DNA from: Sphagnum compactum
Lineage: Eukaryota > Bryophyta > Sphagnopsida > Sphagnales
Direction: 5' to 3'
NCBI GenBank assembly: GCA_965153455.1
Contig: OZ234501.1
Coordinates: forward strand, 7,316,001-7,380,000
DNA length: 64,000 bases
The position numbers were made by a program, and so were the translations under genes. The notes beneath the pieces were generated by a model. The model saw only the letters and a list, made by a program, of their open reading frames with translations, was not told the origin of the DNA and made no database searches. The stretch's first letter is position 1; each line of letters opens with the position of its first letter. This document shows positions 1 through 10,184 of this stretch, piece after piece.

Positions 1-1556
1 TGTTTGTGGATGCTTCAACTGTGGTTTTCAAAGATTGAATGTGATTTCATGCTCATGTAGAGAGACAGTGGCCATGTTTTTGGATCAGATGAGGAAGATG
101 TGGTGTTCTTGTGTTTAGATGAAGCTTGCTGGCAAGGAAGCTGTGAGTGAGGATGAGGTAGAAGCCATTGTATGAGGAAGAGGAGAACAGAATGATGATG
201 ATTTGTCCAGTATGTCAGGGTCTGATGCTGAGTCAAGTGCTGATGAGGCAACAGATGACCACAGTGGACCAAAGAGGCATCCATTCCAGCAGGGGTCTAG
301 AAAGAACTGCATTACATTTCCAGCATCTGGACAGAGGCTGTTGATGGCAGTGTCTTATTGATGCAGACAAAGATGTTTTGCAGTGGGAGAGGCGATTTAC
401 AGACACCGACACCAGTATACAATGATTGGGTGTAAAAGAAGAGGAGTGTCTATGGCAGCTGAGATGTCTAACTGCTGGAGCCTTGCCTGGAAAAAGGCCT
501 CTGTGGGTCATACTGCTTGCAGCTGGCAGTCATTTGCTGGCTTGGTTGTTGATTCTCAGGGAGGCTCAGTGCTCGCCCACAAGACCTTTCACAGGTATGT
601 AGTGGCCATCATCTATGATCTGTTCTCATAGTTTGAGTTATGTTTGCAGAGACATGGGGTACAATAGTGTACAGAAGATTGAGTTTGAGTCTGGCCATTG
701 CATGTATGTGGTGAGGGCAAAACCAGGGGGCAGGCAAGCTACCCATGATGCCACTGGTTGAGCACCCGAGTCTGCAGGAGCCTCTCTTTCTCGTTACAGT
801 AAACAATCTTTACAAGAGGTTTGCTTCCACTAAGTTCATGGTCTCCTTTGGGAGGTCTTACACTTACTATGTCAGGAAGGGGTTCAGGGTTTATCTCTCA
901 TAAGAATCGAGAAATGTCCATTCTCACAGTTAAGAAAAGGCAAAGTGAGGTTAACACTTCTTCAACCAGCCACAGAGAATTCAAAAGAAGGAAAGACAAA
1001 ACAGGGTAAAAAGGATGAAGAAACAAAAAACAAAATAAAGCATGAAAGCAGTATCAACAACAGTTGCAGTCTCACACCTGTTTGGCGACCATCAGCAGAA
1101 GCATGTATGATAGTGACTTCTCTATCACAACTTTCCCACTGACTTCATCAGCTCCCTACAGTTGGTGAAGGTCAGTGAAAACACTAACCTCTGTATTGAG
1201 ATCCTGCTGCAATTCCAGAAGCAATGGGAAGACTCCACCATGCTAGTGGCTAGCAACAAACAACAACACAAGGACATAACATAAAACAGAAAAACACAAC
1301 AGGATAGACAAAACGCACAGAAAAAGCACAGTAGAGAAGAACAAAGACCAAATTTATTTTTATTTTGTTTTTGTCTTCTGCCCCATTGGCTTTTCCTTCA
1401 GCTTTGTCTTCATACTCTGCATCTCTGAAGATAAACAAGAAAAGAAGAGTGGGGAGATAGTAGTTGGTCAATACTGTATATGTTGCCAAGGAAGGTCCCT
1501 GAGCAAATTTTGACCATTGCTGTTGTTCAAACTGCTCCTGAGTTTTTTTTGTTGCT

Positions 1557-1745
1557 TTGGAGTTTCCTCTTTTTTATGCTGGCCAATTGGTTGGTGTCAT
1601 GTTGTCAGACCATAACCTTATTATGGGGGTCATCGCTCAAATTTTTTCCAGCTTGACTCAAATTGTTAAGTATGGAGAAATTCTCAGTACTTATGAAGAT
1701 ATATTTAGGGATTATGGGTCTTCACATTCTGTATATGGTGAGTGA
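1557..1745 (+). other. Unrecognised short open frame inside the ANKZF1-like pseudogene
   Basis: A 62-codon open frame lies in the roughly 1.2 kb insert that separates two recognisable ANKZF1 blocks. It reads like real protein (for example TLSTYEDIF-like and RDYGSS segments) rather than shadow sequence, but I cannot assign a family. It could be an exon of captured sequence, part of a decayed mobile element, or chance. Nothing else in 820-2030 is recognisable. Confidence 0.2.
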
Positions 1746-3159
1746 TACTTCTTAGAGTCTGTCATGTCATTGTCTTAAGCTGTGTATTATTGATGAGCAC
1801 TGACTGCTTGTTTACTTGTGGATACCACACATGGTGTTTGGTGATCCACTGTAGGGTGGTGATTGCTAAGAGCAGAGTGATCCTAGAGGCTAACTCTTTT
1901 AATGTCATTACTCGGCCCCTGTAGAATTGCTGCTTGGCAATGCTTCCTGTGCAAGGGCTAGCTATGATGGAGCTCATCTTGAGCTAATTGAGTTGGTTCA
2001 TTGAGCTCATATATGGTAAACAATGGATGGGTGTTTGGCGCAGGAAATCCAGAAGCTTCTGGCCAACTGGAGTGAGTACTTAAGGGCAGCATTCCATCTC
2101 TTTGTGCATGCCCCTTCAAGCAATAGTCAAGCTATTTTTTGTGGTGAACCTGCTTCATTGAACCACAGTGACCATCACATACACCCCTTTCACCACCAGG
2201 AGACGAACAATGAAGGAAGCAAAGCAAATATGTCACTTGCTTGTTACTGTATACTGTGCAAAAGAGAGCAGTGCTGCTCTGGGAACTGAAGCATCTGTGA
2301 AAATTGATGATGCTGCAGCTGTTGGGATCAGAGCTCTGAGCAATGAGTCCACTGTGTTGCTAGAATTTGAGAAGACTGGTAAAAGTATAAATGCAAAGCC
2401 ACCAAAAGGGGAGCTCAATGATGTTACATCATCAGCTTCTGCTGTAGCAGTCACATCTGTACCTGCAGCAGCAGATGAAAATCCTGCAACATGTATGACT
2501 CCTCTGCATGAAGCAGCGAGGGATGGAAACAATGACAAAGTGTTGGAACTCTTAGAGGAGGGAGCAGATCCTTGCATATGAGAAAGAGGAGGAAGAACTC
2601 ATTATGCTGTTGCAAAGGACAAAGGGACACAGAATGTTCTTTGTAACTTTATGGCTACCCATCCTGACATGTGGGATTGGCATATAGTTGATGCACCAAG
2701 CCCTTTGACCAATGAACTTGAGGCAATGCAAGCAGCCAAGCAGGTAGGACTGTCCTAACTAGGTTCTTCATAACTGTGAGGGGAAGCCCTAAAAATGGTA
2801 CTTTGTTATGTTTCACAAGTCTGTCCTTTTCTTCCTTGTTGGCTGATGGCATCACAGTTAGTGTCTTAGGGCTGAAATCTGCAAGATCCTATCATAAACT
2901 GCAGTAAGTTGGTCTTTATGAGCTTTTGTTGGGTTTTGGGTCTTGTGTAGGGTGCTGGGAGAGAAGAGAGTTGGTTAGGATTTACTTATAGGAGTCTGCT
3001 CTTCAGTTGGCTTAACATCATACTAAGATGTTTTCCCCAACAAAATTGACAGTTACTTTTAACCTCAGCTGCCACAACCCACCTACACCCATGGTGCCTG
3101 TTTGCTGGATATTTAGTAAATGACAATTGTACCAGAAGTTTGAGACAAGAATTCTGCAA

Positions 3160-3620
3160 ATGTGTAGTGGTCTACTGAAAGAAATAACAACATAGTGAGA
3201 GGGTTGCTGATGTTATCTTTGTGAGCAGGCAGAAGCCAGGAGGCAGCCAAAAAGGTCATGTGGCCTACTGAAAGAAGTGGCAACATAGTGAGAAGGTTGC
3301 TGTTGTGTGTGAGCAGGCAGAAGACAGGAAGAAGCCAAAAAGGTCCTGTGGTCTACTGAAAGGAATGACAATGCAGTGGGAGGGTTGCTGATGTTATCTG
3401 CATGAGCAGGGAGAAGCCAAGGAAGAGGCCAAAAAAGTCATGTGGCCTACTGAAAGAAATGGCAACATAGTGATTGCTGATGTTATCTGTGTGACCAGGG
3501 AGAAGCCAAGGAAGAGGCCAAAAAAGTCCTGTGGTCTACTGAACACAATGGCAAACATGGTGAAAGGGTTGCTGATGTTATCTGTGTGTGCAGCAGAAGC
3601 CAAGGAAGAGGCCAAGGTGG
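3160..3620 (+). repeat. Tandem repeat of a 3' splice site plus exon start, five units of about 91 bp
   Basis: The string TGG(T/C)CTACTG starts at 3168, 3261, 3349, 3443 and 3532, giving periods of 93, 88, 94 and 89. The text alternates between GTCATGTGGCC and GTCCTGTGGTC, so the array may be built of dimers of about 182 bp. Each unit includes GAGCAG or similar followed by GCAGAAGCCAAGGAAGAGGCC, which reads as an AG acceptor followed by AEAKEEAKK, the coil expected after AAKQ in ANKZF1 proteins. Only the last unit (about 3590) continues into a longer open frame. Confidence 0.8.
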
Positions 3621-4120
3621 CAGAGCTGGCAGCTGGGGCTGTAGCAACTGTGCGATATGACAAGCACCACTCCAAGGGATTTTCAAAGGCACTTGGTTCT
3701 CTTGATCCGAAGTCCAAACAGTTTCAGGAGGTGATTACTCACCCTGGATTTCTGTTCATCTCTTATTGCATGTTTTGGGCAACTCTGGTTAGCCCCATGC
3801 ACACACTGCAAATGGTGATGTCTTTTTGGAAAATATGCTTTGGAATATCTAATAGAAGGTGATCAGTGCAATGCAGTACACCAGTATGCAGTAAATGAGA
3901 GTTCATTTTGGTGTTTATTTCAAGGATTCTTGGAAGTGGTGAAGTGATACCTGGGTCCAGAAACTACACCTTTGGTACTTCTTTTTAAGTGGTGAAACAT
4001 GAAAAAATAAATTGACATGGCGATCTTTCCCCTTGGAGGGATAGTGTATTTGGCTAATATGTGGAGAAGCCATCATGCAATGAGTCACTTGTTTGGAATC
4101 TAGGATTGAAATTTAGGATA

Positions 4121-4458
4121 TCTTTCCATTAGGCTGCTGTGATGACAGATTTTGTTATCACAACAGCTTTCAATTATGTTTTTTTCAAGTAGCTGTGCTC
4201 AGAGTCATCTCACAGCTCGATGGGTCAAGCATTGACCAATTGCAGGAGCAGTGGAGATGTAAGTCAAACTCGGACTCAGCATACAATGGACATAGGTGTT
4301 TTTTTCATGAGAATATGTGTTCCCAAAGTTCCTAACATGATTAATTACATATTTTCACCACAGTTGTAGCTCTTCAATGGAAAGCCACTGTCCTTGCACC
4401 AAGAAACAAGGCCCTATGTCAGTGGCTTTCCATTAGTCACAGCAGCCTAATGGAAAGA
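4121..4458. mobile_element. Short element with perfect 22-bp terminal inverted repeats and an internal hairpin
   Basis: The sequence TCTTTCCATTAGGCTGCTGTGA at 4121-4142 is the exact reverse complement of 4437-4458, bounding 338 bp. Inside, AATGGAAAGCCACTG (4376-4390) pairs exactly with 4420-4434 across a 29-base loop. No coding frame is present and I see no clear target-site duplication. It looks like a miniature inverted-repeat element or a foldback unit; the superfamily is unknown. Confidence 0.55.
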
Positions 4459-4746
4459 GACCCCTAGACCCTGAACCATGACTTCAAGACTGAATTCTGA
4501 AGACCAGGAGCATAAGAGAAAGGACACACATATGATGCCATGGGTTCTTGGGGGCTCAGGTTCATTGCATTCAACAAGTTAAATGCAATTCAAAAACCCT
4601 TTCTCCCACATAACTTGCTGCTGCAATCATGGTGTTTCCACAACCAGCTGCAACAACAACAGATGGTTTCTCTTTTGGTAGATAGGGTGATAGAAACCCT
4701 TCTTGCTTGACATTTTACATACCTGATAATAATGCCTGGGACACAG

Positions 4747-4775
<29 letters not shown>
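4747..4775. repeat. (AC)n microsatellite
   Basis: A run of about 14 AC dinucleotides, followed by short GA and CT runs at 4815-4868. The rest of 3863-5454 outside the inverted-repeat element holds no gene I recognise; pyrimidine-rich sequence just before 5455 is probably leader of the next gene. Confidence 0.9.
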
Positions 4776-4779
<4 letters not shown>

Positions 4780-5454
4780 TGGCGTGCACTACTTATCTAT
4801 CTCTTCAACAATGTGAGAGAGAGAGAGTGTCTACAACTCTGCCCCACTTTCTTTCTCTCTCTCTCAGGTATTGTTGTTGTTGTTGCCATCTGCTCCGCTG
4901 CATTCTGCTCCAGAGGGGTAACAACAACCATGCTTGCTGAGCTTCTTCAACAGAATGAAGAATTACCTACCCTCAAACGAGACCCATCATTTATTGAGTT
5001 CTCTGCTTAGAACTTAGAAGAAGAAGTAAGAAGGAAGACTTTTTGAGCAAACCCTTGTGGGCTTGAACTGCCTCCAAATTTCCTTTCTTGTAAATGCTAT
5101 GGTTCTTTCTCTCTCTTCACTGAGAATCTCAGGTGGTAGAGCAAGGGAGGAGGACACCAATCCCATTCTCCTCAGCTGTCTGTCTGTCCCCTTGATGATG
5201 CAAGAGCGAGCTACCATTCATCAAGGAAGAAGAAAGGGCCTTGGGACTATGTATGGTATGCAGCAGCCACAGGAGAGAGAACAAGACCCTAGAAAAAAAG
5301 GAAAGCGTTACTTGCAGGCGCTCCCTCCCAAAGCTACCTTCTTTTTCTGAACAACTTCTTCTTCTTCTTCCGTCGCCCTCCCTGTTCTAGCTTCCGAGGA
5401 GAGAACCTAGTCTCGGTTGTACGAGGAAAGGTGAAAGAAAGGTTTAGAGTTATC

Positions 5455-7221
5455 ATGGCCAGGAACATCATCGGCACCCCCTTACTTCGCCTGCTCTCAC
5501 GCACGCCCTCCTCGTCGTCTCCTTATCTCAGGTTGTATGGCTCTCTCTGTCTCTCTCTAGCTTCTTTTTTTCTTTTGCTTGCCTTTCTCATTCCTTGTTG
5601 ATGTGCAGACGAGCATATGGAAATTACGAAGAGTACGACGTCTTTGCGGGGACTGCAGATACAACTCATATGATAAGGATCAACGGGTCAGTCTCTTGCT
5701 TCACTCTCCCCTTCTCAGGACTCTCAGTTTTCTTTTGAAGCTTGCTCGTGGCATGCAGTTATGTTGCTCTCGGTATACAAGAAGAAGAAGAGAGAAGGAG
5801 AGAGAAGGAGAGAGTGGCCTTGAGAGGATATTTGCAGTGGACTCAGGTCTTCTTGAAAGCAGAAGAGGGTGGCCTTGAGCGGAGGTTTGTAGTGGACTCA
5901 GATCTTCTTGAAGAAGAGAGTTGGTTTCAGAGGATGTCTATTGTGGACTCAGATTCTTGTCGAGGAAGAGAGTTGCCTTGAGAGGATGTTTGTAGCGGAC
6001 TCATCAGATCTTCTTCTTCTCATGCTGCTGTTGCTGCTGCATCCATCAGGTATGATGAGAATGGGTTCATAGCCAATGGAGTGAACATAGAAGGTGGGGT
6101 CATATGCCTCAGCAAGCTTGCTCTCACATGGATTCCGAAAACATTTGATGAAATAACACCTGACAGGTGAGAGTTTTGGCAATCCTGTTAATAAGAATCA
6201 TCTTGTCATGTTTACCTCCAAGCTGAGCTTTTGCCTTGTGGCCCCTCCTGATTTCTTTCTTCCCAATTATTAGGGTTTGGGGTTCTCCACTAGGGGTTTG
6301 CTTAGCTTTGAGCTTTTATTGTTTGTTTTGCTTTGAGATTCTCTGAATAGTCACTTTTGTTTTTTGTTGGCTTCACTTTGTTGAATTTGACAGTTTATCC
6401 ATCTTTCAGCTTCTCCGGCCTGCCCCAGGTTAATATCCTCGTCATCTTCTCCTTCTTCTTCTTCATCTTCTTCTTGATTCGTATTGTCTACACCACAACA
6501 AAGAGGTCTTTGATAAGTTTCTCTAATTGACAAGAGTTCTTGGATGAGATACACTACTACAGTTCTGTTTCAAGCATGGTGACCTTCTGATGAGAATGAG
6601 CAAATATATATTCCTAGTGTTGTGCTTTTTCCACAACATTCCATTCCACAGTAATGAAAAATAAGTCCCAGACAGGAACACTCCTAGCTTTTGAGAGTAG
6701 GTGATATTTGGTTATGTCTGTATTATAACATTTTGAGGAAAGGCAGCCTTTAGAATCAAGCACTTTCCTGGAAATCGATCAGGCATTTTGGATTTTGAAA
6801 ATGTATTTTTGAGATGTATTTTGCCAGAGATTCTTGTGCTGGGCTGCGGCAGAAGGATACAGCGTGTAAGTAAAGAGCTTCGTGACTTTCTGCGCTCAAA
6901 TGGCATCAAACTGGAAGCAATTGACTCGGTATGTTTTTTATTTTCATATCCATCTGTAAGAATTTTCTCCAGTAGGGTGGGTTTTGGGGGATTTTGGTGT
7001 CTTCAATTTTCTTTGTTTTCTGTGTTTGCTGTAAGTGGGTTTTGTCCTCGTCTTTCATCATGGAAAGGTTCTCTACTTTCTGTCAATCTATTTTTTTCTC
7101 CTTGATGTGGATTCTAATCTCTAGAATTTTTCATCAGGCAAATGCAGCATCAACGTTCAACATTTTGAATGAAGAAGGACGACAAGTAGCAGCTGCAATG
7201 TTGCCACAAGGTGCTACTTAA
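5455..7221 (+). CDS. NDUFAF3: NDUFAF3-type mitochondrial complex I assembly factor (Mth938/DUF498 fold)
   Basis: Six exons close one frame of 163 residues: 5455-5531, 5609-5686, 6050-6166, 6394-6428, 6828-6928, 7138-7221. All introns are GT-AG and phases agree. NDUFAF3 proteins help assemble the membrane-arm/Q-module junction of respiratory complex I. Seen motifs: Arg-rich start (MARNIIGTPLLRLLSR) fitting a mitochondrial presequence; then NGFIANGVNIEGG, WIPKTFDEIT, SIFQLLRPAPEILVLGCGRR, and C-terminal NAASTFNILNEEGR, which is the plant family signature. Length matches plant homologues of roughly 160-180 residues. The Met at 5455 is chosen because it opens the presequence and sits right before exon 1. 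Intron 2 holds a four-copy minisatellite; exon 4 is only 35 nt. The gene appears intact. Exon edges are read by eye. Confidence 0.88.
5811..6020 (+). repeat. Minisatellite of about 52 bp, four copies, in intron 2 of the NDUFAF3-type gene
   Basis: Units begin with AGAG(T)TGGCCTTGAG-like text at 5811, 5866, 5917 and 5969 and each contains AGTGGACTCAG followed by TCTTCTTG. Periods are 55, 51 and 52 bp. It lies wholly inside the intron. Confidence 0.85.
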
Positions 7222-8681
7222 ATTGCAACAAAGGCACAAGCTGCAGGGTTTCTGCTAAGATCACCTCACCCAGGTGAAGGAGTCCTAATTCTCTTTTAGA
7301 GTGTATATTTTTAAATGTTTTGATTTTGAGGAGGTCTACACCTCTCCATGTACTACTCATTGTGTGGAATGTGTCTATGTGAAATTGGTCTAAAATGAAT
7401 GCTGTTCTCTATAAAATCATGAAGCTGCAAAAAATTTCTTCTCTTTCAGATTTGTTTTCGGAACTTGTGTGGAATCAATCCCCCTCCAGTCTGCCTCATC
7501 CATCAACAAGCTTACTTTTTGTACCTTCTATTTGCATTGCTGCAATTGTGATGGAAACATGTCAGCACTCTTTCCACAACACCCCACCTCTCTCTAGCTT
7601 ACGTTGTGTGTAGAATATCTTTTCACAGTTAGATGACATGAAGTAATCCTTGGTGTTAGATCTCCAGTGCACGCAACATTATAGACCCCATTACACTGCT
7701 CTCTTATCAATTGAGAAGGAAGAGTTGTGTGCGGATCTTTTCATGTCATTGTGCTGTGATGTCATCATAACTGTGTGTTCCAGTTGCATTGTCGCATCAA
7801 GGCAGCTTGCATGTGAGCATATGGGCAGGCTTTGCTACACGCATGAGATTGGACATTGCTCAATTCTTATGAGAGATATTTGTCTAAGGGGCAATGGGCA
7901 CATTATACTTTATGCATGAAGTCAAAACCAGTGTTGATGAGTTCCCCGTTCTATGTTGGCTCTCAATCTGATTCATATCAGAATCGGAACTTGAATGGAA
8001 ATGTGCTTTCAACCTCATGATGGGTCTGGAGTGTGCACCCAACCTCCTACTAGAACCCAAACCAGATCGATGTTGCAGTTGTTCTTTACGCAGGTTTTGA
8101 TACGTAGTGCAATCAAAGAATAGGTATGAATACTTTTCAATCATGAGGAAAAAAAAAATTATTAGACGTCCAAAAGAAATTGGTATTGCACAATTTTTGA
8201 TCTTGAGGCTAAATGTGATAATAATAGTGGAACCTTAACTTGTTCTGAATATGAATGGGTTCGAAATTCTTGATATCAAGAGCACAACAAGAGGTGCTGG
8301 AAATCAACAGAAAACTGTTTTATTATGACCACATGTCATTCATCCCTAGTTCCTACTCTGCTGACCCACAAACTTAAGACTTGGTCCATAAAGTGATTTC
8401 TGCACAAGTGATTTGGTATATGACCCACTTATTCAGGTTGCAGAGCAGATTGGGCCCTGTAAGGTAGGTAGGCAGGTAGGTAGGTAGGTACCTATGTCAT
8501 GATCTTGAGTCCAGAGTGAACCAATATGGATGGATGTGGTAACCATTATGGATGGATGTGGATGGACAGGAAACATCCACTAAGAGGCCTTACTCAAGAA
8601 GCTGAAGGTACCAGTGTGGTCACTATAGGACTCATTCAACTCCAATGTGCAGAGATAGGGTTGAGTGTTTGGAGTTTGGAC
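7222..8681. other. Intergenic; no gene recognised
   Basis: Probable 3' untranslated and spacer sequence after the complex I assembly factor gene. Short open frames here show no family features. A GTAG tetranucleotide run lies at 8463-8490. Confidence 0.5.
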
Positions 8682-9461
8682 TAGTGTTGTCTGGTTATCA
8701 GCTTTTTAGACATATCCTCTGGATACCAATAAACCATTTTTTTTTTAATTTTTTATATTAAATTCATGATGCCTATGTATCGCAAAAAAAAATCAAAATA
8801 TACAACACCAGCTGGTGACACTATTTTTTTATTTTGTTTTTTAATGGTTTGTTGGTTATGAATAGTACGGTTTTCAATTTTTAAAACATGATGGATATGC
8901 ACAAAGGTTATGCATATCAAATTTATAATTCTGATTTTTTTTAATTTATAATTTTTTAATTTAATTTAATTTTTAAATTTTTTAAATTTTTTTTGAACTT
9001 ACAAGAGTAAAAAATTTAACAACCCAACCTCCCAGAACAAGACCAACATGAACAAAACTCAAAACCCATATCTGGGTAATATCCAGAATTCATATCCATA
9101 CATAAAGATATATATAACCAAACAACGCTGCCCTAAACCCTAACAAACGCTCTCTATCTCCGACGCCTTAAACCCTAACCCTATCCAAATATGTTATATA
9201 TAACTTCTTCTACCAAATATGCATAACGCAACTATCCATATCCGGGAAATGAAATCTCATTAAGGTCCGAATATGAATAGTGAAATCGTATAACAATATT
9301 CAGATATCCATGGAGATCAATTAGCACTTGTGGTGTGAACCGCCGGATGCATATAACGACGAATAGTAGAAAACTAGACTAGATATAGGATATGGATATA
9401 TGCATAGTTGGGTAATATCCGGATTCATATCCACATGTAAAGATATAACCGGACAACACTG
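8682..9461. mobile_element. Non-autonomous hAT-like element with 8-bp target-site duplication
   Basis: The left end TAGTGTTGTCTGGTTAT (8682-8698) matches the reverse complement of the right end, CAGTGTTGTCCGGTTAT (9445-9461), at 15 of 17 positions. The flanks are identical 8-mers, GTTTGGAC at 8674-8681 and 9462-9469. CAGTG-type ends with an 8-bp duplication are the hAT superfamily signature. The 780-bp interior is AT-rich and has no transposase frame, so it would depend on a partner in trans. A second copy of the right-end region lies inside at about 9070-9128. Degenerate telomere-like CCCTAA motifs occur at 9130-9182. Confidence 0.75.
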
Positions 9462-9469
9462 GTTTGGAC

Positions 9470-10039
9470 CAATCTTGGATGAGTTATGGATGGAATGTTA
9501 TTCATGGTTTTTAAGAAACTAACTAGACTGGTGTAACCTTGTTGTGACATGGCTCCAATACCCTTGTTACTCCATATCGTGGTGGTGTAATGATACCTTT
9601 GTTGATACCCATATGTTCAATACATACTTTCTCAATTCCATGGATTGAAAACTACCCCTTCTCATCAAGGAGTGAGTGCTCCACAATCTCAATAGAAATT
9701 TTGACAGTTTCAAAAACTCACGTTTTTGTATTTCTTTACGATGTTTGGCTATTCAATCAACGGGTAAGCAAAGTGCAAAGCCTAGAAAGTTGGTTATTAT
9801 TTAGAATAGAAAAAACTTGTTTGGAATATGGCTAATGATCGTGTTCATGATATTGAAAGTGAACTACATATCAATATTGAAGCTTAAGTTGATTAGGATT
9901 GGATATTGAGCGGTTTGAATTCATGTTCATGGCGGGAAACTTTGGAAGGACATTTGAGGAGTTCTAAGTTTGGTCCCATGTCACCTTCCACATGTGGATG
10001 GCCAAATGGATCCATCATTGGCCATAGTTCTAGAAGGTT
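9470..10039. other. Spacer; no gene recognised
   Basis: AT-rich sequence between the hAT-like element and the PHD remnant. An 81-codon open frame at 9590-9835 has no recognisable features. Confidence 0.4.
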
Positions 10040-10184
10040 TGTGATGTATGTTGTGTGGATGATCACGAGGTGTAGTAACCACACGTTGGTTTGTGACCAT
10101 TATTTTAGACGTTGGCATATTGGTTGTTTGACATCGCCACTTTTGGAGGTTCCCATTGGACATTGGGTGTGTCCATTATGCACC
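10040..10184 (+). pseudogene. PHD finger remnant, frameshifted
   Basis: The first half reads CDVCCVDDHEV from 10040. A frame change near 10073 gives SNHTLVCDHYFRRWHIGC and then LTSPLLEVPIGHWVCPLC up to 10181. This is the Cys4-His-Cys3 pattern of a PHD zinc finger (a histone-tail reader), with PLLEVPIGHWVCPLC typical of the C-terminal half. Two defects are visible: the frameshift, and Tyr in the zinc-ligand slot after CDH where Cys is expected. No adjoining domain is recognisable, so the parent gene or element is unknown. Confidence 0.6.

Larger units (their letters stand above)
1..3862 (+). pseudogene. ANKZF1/Vms1-like gene, decayed and 5'-truncated by the window edge
   Basis: ANKZF1/Vms1 proteins act in ribosome quality control by releasing nascent chains from tRNA. 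Recognisable blocks occur in order: an acidic/Ser stretch (about 190-340), CLIDADKDVLQWE (353-391), the VLRF1 core with AHKTFHRYV (about 520-600) and VVRAKPGGRQ (about 705-735), LLANWSEYLRAAF (2050-2090), TITYTPFTTRR plus MKEAKQI (2168-2235), and an ankyrin block TPLHEAARDGNNDKVLELLE (about 2500-2560). Damage: a frameshift near 345; the acceptor before 706 reads AT instead of AG; in-frame TGA at 759-761; about 1.2 kb of unrelated sequence (820-2030); a frameshift near 2165; in-frame TGA at 2579-2581. A donor follows AKQ at 2744. The C-terminal coil exon is then repeated (see 3160-3620), and the last copy runs open to 3862. The Gln of GGRQ, taken as the catalytic position in this family, is still present. 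Family call is from remembered conservation; the pseudogene call rests on the breaks. Confidence 0.72.

Noticed and set aside
9130-9182. CCCTAAAC/CCCTAACCC motifs resembling plant telomere repeats, also near 52663.
   Set aside because: Only a few interrupted units at each site; such short motifs are common in plant spacers and do not show a telomere or fusion point.
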